Shown here: one piece after another, positions 1 through 5,908 of the stretch
How the letters are laid out: each line of letters starts with the position of its first letter
Position numbering within the stretch: position 1 is the first letter of the stretch
Origin: an uncultured Planctomycetaceae bacterium
GTDB taxonomy: Bacteria > Planctomycetota > Planctomycetia > Pirellulales > UBA1268
Assembly (NCBI GenBank): GCA_903949225.1
Contig: CAJAYZ010000706.1
Span: 1-5,908 of the forward strand
Length of the DNA stretch: 5,908 nucleotides
Direction: 5' to 3'
The notes under the pieces: generated by a model
The model's database searches: none
What the model was told of the DNA's origin: nothing
The model's input: the letters and a program-made list of their open reading frames with translations, nothing else
Position numbers and translations under genes: made by a program

Positions 1-1
1 C

Positions 2-1051
2 CCCAACGGCCCCGGCAGCGTCGTCGTCAAGGACACCAGCGGCTCCCTCGACATGCTCGCCAGCAACGTCGGGAGCATGGTGATCACGGCCGCCGGCCCG
101 GTCACCCAGTCGGGGGCGATCCGGGCCCCCCGGCTCACCGTCCAGGGCAACTTCAAGGACGCGATCGCGCTCGACACGCAGCCCAATGCCATCGGCACCT
201 TCGCCGCCAGCAACGGCAGTGGCGGCGTCGGGATCAAGGACGCCGAAGGCTCGCTCGACATCGCCTTCATCCAGGGCGGCCCCGTGAACATCGTCGTCGA
301 TGGCCCGCTGACGCAGTCGGGCTTCATCAACGCCACCGCCCTCACCGTCACCGGCAACGGCGCGGCGATCACGCTCGACACGCAGACGAACAACGTCGAC
401 TCCTTCGGGGCGGTCAACCCCTCCGGCTCGGTCGTGTTCCAGGATGCCACCGGCGGCCTCGTGCTGACGAAGTCGAACGCCGGCCTCCTCTGGATCAAGG
501 CAGCCGGGGCCGTGACGCAGTCGGCCCCGATCGCGGCCGCGAACCTCACCGTCCAAGGGTCGGGCGTCGACCCGATCACGCTCGACACGCAGGACAACGA
601 ACTCGGCAGTGTCGCCATCGCCAACGGCCTCGTCGCTCCGGTGTCTATCAAGGACACGATCGGCGATCTCAACGTCGCGTTCATCGACGGCGGTTCGGTC
701 ACGCTCACCGTCGCCGGTGGCCTGACCCAGTCGGGCGCCATCCAGTCCACGGACTTGATTGTCAACGGCGCCGGCAACGGCCCGATCACGCTCACCAACG
801 CCGGCAACAAGGCCAACACCTTCAAGGCGAGCAACGGCACCGCGGACATCAGCTTCAACGACTCGGCAGGCAACCTCGTCTTGGCCGGGCTCGACGGCGG
901 GAAGCTCGCGATCACCGCGGTGGGCGACGTCACCCAAACTGCACCGCTCACCGGTACCTCGCTGAACGCCGTCTCCACGACCGGCGGGGTGAGGCTCACC
1001 GACGGGCTCAACGACGTCGACACCGTGACCGGCACGGCCGTCAAGGACTTC
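2..1051 (+). repeat. Protein-level tandem repeat block A (~69-residue units)
   Basis: Five TQ signatures have their Thr codons at 104, 311, 515, 725 and 932, giving spacings of 69, 68, 70 and 69 residues. The unit reads approximately TQSGxI, then LTVxG, ITLDTQxN, FxAxNG, VxxxDxxGxL, GGxVxI. The LDTQxN element is found in the first three units and becomes LTNAGN in the fourth. At the DNA level the copies are mostly diverged, but a 20-base identical stretch (cgatcacgctcgacacgcag) occurs at 366-385 and 573-592, exactly 207 bp apart. The block begins before the window, since a partial unit occupies 2-103. Confidence 0.85.
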
Positions 1052-3571
1052 ATCTACACGAACTTCGGCACGTTCGCGGCCGGGCCGATCACCGCCTCCG
1101 GGACGAACTCGAACATCGTCCTCTCGAGCGTTGTCGGCGACGTCAACGTAGTCGGCAACCTGACCGCCACGAACCTCGTCACCCTCGACGCCACCAACGG
1201 CACGTTCGTGCTCGTCCCACCGGCGGTGATCAGCGCCCAGGTGCTCTCCTACAACACCCTCACGCCGCCGACCTACGATCCCGCCAACGTGCCCGACACG
1301 ATCGCCGTCGACGGCAATCTGACGATCAACAAGCCTGGTCAGGCGGTGACGTTCGGCAACTTCGCCTCGACCGGCACGATCAAGATCACGGCCGACTCGA
1401 TCACGGTCAACGGGCCGCTGGTGACGACCGGCACGAAGCAGTCGATCGACCTGACGGCCCTCACAGGCGCGGTGACCTTCGTCGGCACCGGCTCCGCCGA
1501 GAACGCCCCGGCCCTCGGCGGCACGACGAGCGTGACGGCGGCCGGCGCCATCACCGGCGGCACGACCAACCCGCTCTCCGGCGAGACGCTGACGCTCTCC
1601 TCCGGCGGGGCGATCACGCTCCCGGGTGTGCTCACCGCCAAGACGCTCACCGCGACCTCCACCGGCGGCGCCATTGCACTGGCCAATGCCAAGAACGACT
1701 TCGATACCGTCACGGTCACCAACGGCACCCGGGCGGTGACGCTGACCGACGTCGACGACCTCGCGATCGCCGGCATCACCGGCGGTGCGGTCGCCCTCAC
1801 GGTCGGTGACCATCTCACCCAGAGCGGAGCGATCGTCGCCACGAGCCTCACGGCCAACTCGACGACGAAGAACTTCGGCAACATGATCCTCTTCAATGCC
1901 AACAACGACGTCGGCACGCTGACGATCGACAACGGCCCGCGGGTGGTCTACTTCACCGACAAGAACGGCGTCGTCATCGGCGGCATGAAGGCCGGCGACC
2001 TGACGCTCAGCACGGCCGGCGCGATGACGCAGACCGGGCCGATCGTCGTCACCGGGCCGTCCACGATCACCAACACGGCCGGGGCGATCACCCTCAATAA
2101 CAACAACAACGATTTCGCCTCGCTGAAGGTGAGCAACGCCACCCGGAACGTGACGGTCGTCGACAAGAACGACATCTCGATCGCCGGGGTGACCGCCGGA
2201 CAGTTCACCCTCGCCACGGTGGGGGCCGTCACCCAGACCGCCCCGATCACCGCCTCAGGCATCGCCGTCGCGACGGTCGCCGGTGCGGTCACGCTCACGA
2301 ACGCCGGCAACGACGTCAGCTCGCTGCAGATCACCTCAGGCACGCAGCCCGCCTCGTTCACCGACAAGAACGCGGTCAGCCTGTCGACGATCGCCGCCGG
2401 GGCCTTCACGCTCCGCGCCGGGGGCGCCGTGACGCAGACGCAAGCGGCGACCACGACCTCGTTCGATGTGGCCACGACCCTCGGCGGCGTCACGCTCGGC
2501 AACGCCGGCAACGCGCTGGGCACCCTGTCGGCGAATCTCGCCGCCACCGGGGCGCCCCTGACGGTCGTCAACAACGGCCTCCTCAGGGTCGCGCAGGTGT
2601 CGACTCAGGGTCCGATCGCGATCAGCACCCTCAATGGCGGCAACGTCAACATCGGTCCTGCCGGCACCCCTGCACCGAAGATCCAGACGACCAGCACGAT
2701 CAACTTCACCGGGGTCACCGGCGGCATCGTGACGGCCAACGGCGGCACGATCGTCGCCCCCGGCGGCGTCACCGTCCCGACCGGCAAGAGGATCCAGTGG
2801 ACGCTGACAAGCTCCGCCGACTCCGGCACCGGCTCGCTCCGCGACACGCTCCAGATGGTCAACTCCCTCAAGGCCCCGTCGCAGATCACCTACACTGCCC
2901 CGGCGACGATCAACCTCGCCTCGCCACTCCCGACGGTGACCGTGCCGCTGGCGGTGATCGGCAAGAGCCAGCTGACCCTCAACGGCTCTGCCGCTGGCAC
3001 CGGCGCCAACGGTCTGTCGTTCTCGAACACGGCCGCCAACAGCTCGATCAACGGCGTCACGTTCCAGAACTTCAGCGGAGCCGGCCTGAACCTCACCGCT
3101 GCCGCCGGGACGACGGTCACGGCGATCAACGTCAGCAACAGTGCGATCGGCCTGCGGGCAACCGGGGCGCTCGCCTCGACGGTCATCACCAGCTCGACCT
3201 TCATCGGCAACGTCCAGGGCGCCTACCTCGCCGGCACCGGCATCACCTTCGGCATCGCCGGTCAGGGGAACGTCCTCACCGGCAACGCATCGACGACCGC
3301 CGGGATCTACATCACCGGGGCCTCGAGCGGGACGACCGTCCGGGGCAACGCGGTCAGCCAGGCTACGTCGGGGATCTCGATCGTCTCGGCCACCGGAGCC
3401 ACGATCGGTGGCACAGGGAGCGGGCAGTTCAACTCGGTGGCCTTCGCCACGAACGGCGTCTTCGGCACCGGCACCTGCACCGGCTCGTCGGTGATCAAGA
3501 CGGCCTTCGGGTCCAACGTGACGACGAAGTACAACACGAGCGGTGCCCGCGGCCTGACGATCGTCCAGTGA
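2..3571 (+). CDS. Giant beta-repeat surface/adhesin-like protein, C-terminal part (5' end outside window)
   Basis: The reading frame is open to the left edge, and residues before the first in-window Met (position 53) already match the repeat (a VVVKDTSGSLD stretch equivalent to later GIKDAEGSLD). The gene therefore starts upstream and the Met at 53 is internal. The visible 1189 residues are rich in Ala, Thr, Gly, Val, Ile and Asn, with a single Cys near the end. Layout: TQ-repeat block A (residues ~1-350), non-TQ beta-rich spacer (~351-551), TQ-repeat block B (~552-876), linker, then a domain from ~933 opening with WTLTSSADSGTGSLRDTL. That opening resembles the 'NDSGPGSLRQAI' start of parallel beta-helix (pectate-lyase-like) modules in bacterial surface proteins, and short Asn/Gly/Ser-capped strands follow. 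The repeats recall filamentous-haemagglutinin-type proteins. Export and adhesion are inferred. No autotransporter barrel, LPXTG or PEP-CTERM-like tail is visible; the protein ends in LTIVQ. A strong terminator follows. Enzymatic activity of the helix domain cannot be judged. Confidence 0.85.
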   Translation, partial: PNGPGSVVVKDTSGSLDMLASNVGSMVITAAGPVTQSGAIRAPRLTVQGNFKDAIALDTQPNAIGTFAASNGSGGVGIKDAEGSLDIAFIQGGPVNIVVDGPLTQSGFINATALTVTGNGAAITLDTQTNNVDSFGAVNPSGSVVFQDATGGLVLTKSNAGLLWIKAAGAVTQSAPIAAANLTVQGSGVDPITLDTQDNELGSVAIANGLVAPVSIKDTIGDLNVAFIDGGSVTLTVAGGLTQSGAIQSTDLIVNGAGNGPITLTNAGNKANTFKASNGTADISFNDSAGNLVLAGLDGGKLAITAVGDVTQTAPLTGTSLNAVSTTGGVRLTDGLNDVDTVTGTAVKDFIYTNFGTFAAGPITASGTNSNIVLSSVVGDVNVVGNLTATNLVTLDATNGTFVLVPPAVISAQVLSYNTLTPPTYDPANVPDTIAVDGNLTINKPGQAVTFGNFASTGTIKITADSITVNGPLVTTGTKQSIDLTALTGAVTFVGTGSAENAPALGGTTSVTAAGAITGGTTNPLSGETLTLSSGGAITLPGVLTAKTLTATSTGGAIALANAKNDFDTVTVTNGTRAVTLTDVDDLAIAGITGGAVALTVGDHLTQSGAIVATSLTANSTTKNFGNMILFNANNDVGTLTIDNGPRVVYFTDKNGVVIGGMKAGDLTLSTAGAMTQTGPIVVTGPSTITNTAGAITLNNNNNDFASLKVSNATRNVTVVDKNDISIAGVTAGQFTLATVGAVTQTAPITASGIAVATVAGAVTLTNAGNDVSSLQITSGTQPASFTDKNAVSLSTIAAGAFTLRAGGAVTQTQAATTTSFDVATTLGGVTLGNAGNALGTLSANLAATGAPLTVVNNGLLRVAQVSTQGPIAISTLNGGNVNIGPAGTPAPKIQTTSTINFTGVTGGIVTANGGTIVAPGGVTVPTGKRIQWTLTSSADSGTGSLRDTLQMVNSLKAPSQITYTAPATINLASPLPTVTVPLAVIGKSQLTLNGSAAGTGANGLSFSNTAANSSINGVTFQNFSGAGLNLTAAAGTTVTAINVSNSAIGLRATGALASTVITSSTFIGNVQGAYLAGTGITFGIAGQGNVLTGNASTTAGIYITGASSGTTVRGNAVSQATSGISIVSATGATIGGTGSGQFNSVAFATNGVFGTGTCTGSSVIKTAFGSNVTTKYNTSGARGLTIVQ
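1655..2629 (+). repeat. Protein-level tandem repeat block B (~67-70-residue units)
   Basis: TQ signatures have Thr codons at 1817, 2027, 2231 and 2432, spaced 70, 68 and 67 residues. The consensus differs from block A: VTQTxPI, then GAITLxNxxND, LxIxNxTRxV, DKN or DxN, IAGxTAGxFTL, GA. The DKN element occurs in several units and the LDTQ element is absent. A half unit without a TQ leads into the block at 1655 and a decayed unit ends it near 2629. The blocks look like two separate expansions of one ancestral unit. The 1052-1654 stretch between them encodes beta-rich sequence (for example residues around LTLSSGGAITLPG) without the TQ signature. Confidence 0.8.
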
Positions 3572-3606
3572 TCGGACAGCTCTGATCAGCACGGCATGAA
3601 ACGATC

Positions 3607-3645
3607 GGGGGCATGGTGGCCAGTCACCATGCCCCCGCTGTTTTT
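3607..3645 (+). terminator. Intrinsic (Rho-independent) terminator after the repeat-protein gene
   Basis: A perfect 12-bp inverted repeat, GGGGGCATGGTG at 3607-3618 and CACCATGCCCCC at 3625-3636, encloses the 6-base loop GCCAGT. Five T follow at 3641-3645 after GCTG. It begins 36 bases after the stop codon at 3569-3571, as expected for the + strand gene. Read from the other strand the same hairpin is followed only by CGATCGTTTC, so it would be a weaker stop for the convergent operon. The rest of the 3572-3697 gap shows no gene or other clear signal. Confidence 0.88.
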
Positions 3646-3697
3646 GGCCTCGTCACACGGGGAGAACTGTCAAAGCCCCGCCCCGCCGGAGCATCCC

Positions 3698-4693
3698 TCA
3701 GCCGGCCCGGTCGATGACGTCGTGGCCGCCGTCCTTCGTACGCCGCGTGAAGAGGATGTTGAGCGTCCGCAGGAAGGTGTGGAGGCCGGCATCCTGGATC
3801 GGGAGGATGTGGGCTGGCTGGCCCGACTCGTTGTGGTGGGAGTGCCACAGGCCCGGCGGCGTGACGAAGGCCGAATGGGGCTTCCAGTCGACGCGGATGC
3901 CGTCCTTGATGCTGCCGTCGCGGTCGAGCGTCCGCCCGACCATCGTATAGCAGCCCGGGCGGGCGTCGACGACGAGGTCGAGGGCCACCGATTGGTGCCG
4001 GTGCGGGGCCTGGAGGGCGCCCACCGGCAGCAGCCCGAACATCGCCCAGATGACGTGCGTGACGGTCATCGTGTGGGGAAAGAGTCGGTTGCCGAGGAGC
4101 ACGCTGAGCCGGTTGGCCGTGGCGCTCGAGGGATCACGGAGCACCCCGTCGAGGGCCTCGAGGATCGCCTCTCTGGCGTAGAGCGTCGGCGTGAACTGCC
4201 GCTGCGTCGCCTCGGCGCCGAGGTAGCGGAGGAGCGGCTCGTCGTTCACCCAGTAGAGGGCCGCGTCCTCGCTCGCCTCGTGGAGCATGCGACTGCGGGC
4301 CGGGAGGGTGAAGAGGTCTCCGGCCTTCCATGGGATCGTGGTCTGGTCCGTCGCCCCCTCGGCGGGGCTGCTCGCTCCGCTCCCGCGCATCACGAAGAAC
4401 AGGTGGCTCGTGGCGTTGGCATCGGTGAGCACCGCCTCGCCGGCCCGGACTCGAACGAAGCTCGCGCACAGGCCCGGGCTCGTGGCCGGGCCGGCACAGC
4501 CGAGAATGGCCGAATTGTCGAGCGGCAGCACGCGCGAGCCGCCCCGCTCGTGAAGCTCGGCATCAAACCGGGCCAGCGGCACCTCGCCGGTGCCGCCCTC
4601 GGCGATGGGATTGGAGGCGTAGCGGTAGTCGTGATAGCGGGCCGACGCGGTCAGGTGGCCGAGGGCGCGCGGATCGTGGGGGTGATTGGCCAT
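3698..4693 (-). CDS. Double-cupin protein, gentisate 1,2-dioxygenase-like
   Basis: The 331-residue product has no signal peptide, so it is probably cytoplasmic. Two cupin folds are inferred. Cupin 1 (~75-160) has TSHLFFVMRGSG, AGDLFTLPA and an H138 region followed by LYWVNDEPLLRYLG. Cupin 2 (~222-312) has APHRHQSVALD and PPGLWHSHHNE. The HRH pair (H231, H233) plus H284 fits a three-histidine iron site of the gentisate dioxygenase type, which opens a hydroxylated aromatic ring with O2. Cupin 1 has lost the HxH pair and keeps only H97 and H138, so it may be structural. Length is near that of known gentisate dioxygenases. The start at 4693 is preferred over the in-frame ATG at 4744, because AGGAGG lies 6 bases upstream and the longer start would overlap the upstream gene. 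The ThuA-domain gene ends 10 bases before this start. The superfamily is secure; the substrate is an inference, and 1-hydroxy-2-naphthoate, salicylate or a non-aromatic compound are possible. Confidence 0.82.
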   Translation of the reverse strand: MANHPHDPRALGHLTASARYHDYRYASNPIAEGGTGEVPLARFDAELHERGGSRVLPLDNSAILGCAGPATSPGLCASFVRVRAGEAVLTDANATSHLFFVMRGSGASSPAEGATDQTTIPWKAGDLFTLPARSRMLHEASEDAALYWVNDEPLLRYLGAEATQRQFTPTLYAREAILEALDGVLRDPSSATANRLSVLLGNRLFPHTMTVTHVIWAMFGLLPVGALQAPHRHQSVALDLVVDARPGCYTMVGRTLDRDGSIKDGIRVDWKPHSAFVTPPGLWHSHHNESGQPAHILPIQDAGLHTFLRTLNILFTRRTKDGGHDVIDRAG

Positions 4694-4699
4694 GGAAAA

Positions 4700-4705
4700 C
4701 CTCCT
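4700..4705 (-). promoter_or_regulatory. Shine-Dalgarno of the cupin gene, overlapping the upstream stop codon
   Basis: On the minus strand the sequence reads CGCTAGGAGGTTTTCCATG. The TAG stop of the ThuA-domain gene (4704-4706) shares bases with a full AGGAGG, which sits 6 bases before the ATG at 4693. This fixes the cupin start and implies translational coupling: ribosomes finishing the ThuA gene end on the cupin's ribosome binding site. Confidence 0.88.
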
Positions 4706-5711
4706 AGCGGTAATCGGCGGGGGTGAGCCCCTTCTTCGCGCCATTGAAGCCGAACGGCGTCGGCTCGAAGGCGCCGACGATGTCGACCTTCGACGTCTCC
4801 GGAATCTTCGCCTCGAGGCCCGCCGCCCAGTAGCAGGCGTTGACGAGCATCCGCCTTGTCCCCTCGGCGGTCATGTCGGTGGCGGCCCCCATCGTCGTCG
4901 TGAACGAACGTCCCTTGGGGCCCCCGTCGACGGAATAGCTCTTCGTCCAGGCCACCGGCATCATCGGCTCGTTCTTTTCCCCCGTCACCGGCGGCGAATC
5001 GGGCTTCATGCCGGCCAGGACTGCCCCGAGGACGAGCGGCTTGGAGTCGCCCGGGAGCGGGAGGCGGACACCGTAGACGTCGGTCGGCCCCCAGATCTCG
5101 CCATCCTTGATGCCGCGGAGGATGGGGTGATCCTTGGCGTCGGGGGCCAAAAGCCCGCGCGTGCTCTCGCTGCCGTGGCCGCCGTGATGGCTGATCCAGG
5201 TCTCGCCGAGCACCTGCCGGCCGAAGCCCTGCGCGAAGCCCTCGCCACCGTTATCCCAACTCCAGCGGCGGTAGGTGCGCCCTTCGGGGATGTTGAAGGC
5301 GTGCGTTGCCGTCCGCATCGCCACCACTGGCTTGCCTGCCTTCAGAAACGCGTCGACGTGCTTCATCTGCTCGTCGGGGAGGTTGCGAAACCGGGTGGCG
5401 ATCACCATCAGGTCAGCATTCCCGAGCTTCTCGAGGCCGGGGATGTTGTCGTTGGTGTTGGGGTTGATCTGGCCGGTGGCCGGGTCGATCGCGAACACGA
5501 CGGTGCAATCGAAGCCGTGGTGGCGGGCGAGGATCTTCGCCAGCTGCGGGAGGGCCTCCTCGCTGCGGTACTCCTCGTCGCCGCTGACAAGAACGACCTT
5601 CTTCCCCTTTCCAGGCCCGTCGCCACCGGCGACCTCGAGCCACGGATCGGCGGCCTTCAACGGAAGCACGAAGACGGACACAACGCAGCAAGCCAATAGC
5701 AACCGTCGCAT
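4704..5711 (-). CDS. Secreted ThuA-domain protein (planctomycete type)
   Basis: The 335-residue product begins MRRLLLACCVVSVFVLPLKA, a signal peptide with two Arg, a hydrophobic core and a likely cleavage after Ala20, so export to the periplasm or beyond is expected. The mature part fits the ThuA domain (trehalose-utilisation, class I glutamine-amidotransferase-like fold): KKVVLVSGDEEYRSEEALP at ~37-55, NADLMVIATRFRNLP at ~98-112, GKPVVAMRTATHAF at ~126-139, WISHHGGHG at ~172-180, DHPILRGI at ~194-201 and RRMLVNACYWAAGLE near 286-300. The tail FGFNGAKKGLTPADYR resembles the tail of planctomycete ThuA proteins. The Met at 5711 is chosen because it opens the signal peptide; a TTG at 5762 is in frame but adds a non-signal leader. 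A G-rich AGGGGGG lies 6 bases upstream. Proteins of this family occur in planctomycete sugar-related clusters, but the reaction is not established. It lies between the DUF1501 gene and the cupin gene. Confidence 0.85.
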   Translation of the reverse strand: MRRLLLACCVVSVFVLPLKAADPWLEVAGGDGPGKGKKVVLVSGDEEYRSEEALPQLAKILARHHGFDCTVVFAIDPATGQINPNTNDNIPGLEKLGNADLMVIATRFRNLPDEQMKHVDAFLKAGKPVVAMRTATHAFNIPEGRTYRRWSWDNGGEGFAQGFGRQVLGETWISHHGGHGSESTRGLLAPDAKDHPILRGIKDGEIWGPTDVYGVRLPLPGDSKPLVLGAVLAGMKPDSPPVTGEKNEPMMPVAWTKSYSVDGGPKGRSFTTTMGAATDMTAEGTRRMLVNACYWAAGLEAKIPETSKVDIVGAFEPTPFGFNGAKKGLTPADYR

Positions 5712-5717
5712 GGAGAG

Positions 5718-5724
5718 CCCCCCT
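5718..5724 (-). promoter_or_regulatory. Probable ribosome binding site of the ThuA-domain gene
   Basis: The minus strand carries AGGGGGG followed by the 6-base spacer CTCTCC and the ATG at 5711. It is a weaker Shine-Dalgarno match than the one before the cupin gene, but its spacing is right and it supports this start over the upstream TTG. Confidence 0.5.
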
Positions 5725-5763
5725 GTTCGAGACACCGCGCCGCCAAAACGGGCGGGCGGCAAG

Positions 5764-5908
5764 TCACGACAGGATAGCGTTCACCACGCGGCCATGCACA
5801 TCGGTGAGGCGGAAGTCGCGCCCGGCGTGCCGGAACGTGAGCCGCTCGTGGTCGTGCCCCAGACAGTGGAGGACCGTCGCCTGGAGGTCGTGAACATGGA
5901 CCTCGTCG
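5764..5908 (-). CDS. DUF1501 family protein, C-terminal end (5' part outside window)
   Basis: This ORF is too short for a typical ORF caller, but its translation is clear. The visible 47 residues begin DEVHVHDLQATVLHCLGHDH and end GRVVNAILS, followed by TGA (minus strand, 5764-5766). HDLQATVLHCLG, ERLTFRHAGRDFRLTDVHG and the short final helix match the usual C-terminus of DUF1501 proteins (consensus HDLHATxLHLLGLDHxRLTYRxxGRDFRLTDVHG). These are abundant in planctomycetes, belong to the alkaline phosphatase/sulfatase superfamily and are usually exported with a Tat-type signal; their substrates are unknown. The catalytic part lies outside the window. The stop is 52 bases before the ThuA start, in the same direction, so it is probably the first visible gene of the same operon. 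DUF1501 genes often accompany DUF1549/DUF1553 genes, which would be expected further right. Confidence 0.85.
   Translation of the reverse strand, partial: DEVHVHDLQATVLHCLGHDHERLTFRHAGRDFRLTDVHGRVVNAILS

Noticed and set aside
104..2440. Regular ~207-bp periodicity considered as a DNA repeat array or CRISPR-like structure
   Set aside because: The period is far too long for CRISPR, the copies differ at most DNA positions, and the conservation is at the protein level in one open frame.
1339..2574. Two minus-strand ORFs (1339-1932, 1948-2574) with hydrophobic Val/Ala/Pro-rich products that could look membrane-like
   Set aside because: They mirror the beta-repeats on the other strand and carry repeat-derived periodicity; no ribosome binding site or family motif was seen.
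2336..3592. Minus-strand ORF of 418 codons under the repeat-protein gene
   Set aside because: Extremely Arg/Asp/Gly-rich with no domain. It is the antisense image of Ala/Thr/Gly-rich repeats, and runs through the 3' end of a well-supported + strand gene.
3596..4726. Long + strand ORF (376 codons) opposite the cupin gene
   Set aside because: It reads as Arg/Gly/Glu/Val-rich sequence without recognisable domains, starts inside the terminator hairpin region, and is antisense to a gene with clear cupin motifs and a consensus ribosome binding site. It is a GC-rich shadow.
4686..5699. Long + strand ORF (337 codons) opposite the ThuA-domain gene
   Set aside because: The minus strand has a signal peptide, ThuA motifs and a known C-terminal tail. 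The + strand product has no family resemblance and arises from high-GC codon bias.
5688..5711. Lipobox-like LLAC at the start of the ThuA-domain protein
   Set aside because: The Cys is at residue 8, leaving too short a hydrophobic region for a lipoprotein signal. The hydrophobic core continues to residue 17 and ends at an LKA cleavage site, so a type I signal peptide fits better.
5739..5760. GCCGCC...GGCGGC inverted repeat between the DUF1501 and ThuA genes, considered as a terminator
   Set aside because: Only 6 bp with a 10-base loop and no T run after it on the minus strand. Such short GC repeats are expected by chance here, and it would not separate the two genes.

Overview
The window is GC-rich bacterial DNA that most likely comes from a planctomycete (Planctomycetota). 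Three things suggest this: the C-terminus of a DUF1501 protein, a secreted ThuA-domain protein of the kind common in that phylum, and a giant Ala/Thr/Gly/Val-rich beta-repeat surface protein. No rRNA, tRNA, CRISPR array, insertion sequence or phage gene was seen.

Region 1 (1-3571, + strand) is the 3' part of one very long open reading frame, open at the left edge of the window. The visible 1189 residues are a low-complexity, almost Cys-free beta-rich protein. It has a block of ~69-residue repeats marked by a 'TQ(S/T)xxI' signature, a ~200-residue non-TQ spacer, a second repeat block, and a C-terminal ~257-residue domain that looks like a right-handed parallel beta-helix. It is probably an exported adhesin-like or cell-surface protein. 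No translocator barrel or sorting signal is visible at its C-terminus.

Region 2 (3572-3697) is a short gap between convergent genes. It holds a strong intrinsic terminator for the + strand gene: a perfect 12-bp stem followed by five T.

Region 3 (3698-5908, - strand) is a compact three-gene run read right to left: the C-terminal tail of a DUF1501 (alkaline-phosphatase/sulfatase-superfamily) protein, 52 bp, a secreted ThuA-domain protein, 10 bp, then a cytoplasmic double-cupin protein resembling gentisate 1,2-dioxygenase. The cupin gene's Shine-Dalgarno overlaps the ThuA stop codon, so these two are almost certainly co-transcribed and translationally coupled. DUF1501 membership in the operon is likely from spacing and orientation. 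Two exported proteins followed by a ring-cleavage-type dioxygenase suggest uptake or processing of an external substrate linked to cytoplasmic oxidation, but the substrate cannot be read from the sequence.

No wholly new system is evident. The points most worth following are the unanchored giant repeat protein, the cupin with one intact and one degraded metal site, and the unusual pairing of ThuA with this cupin.
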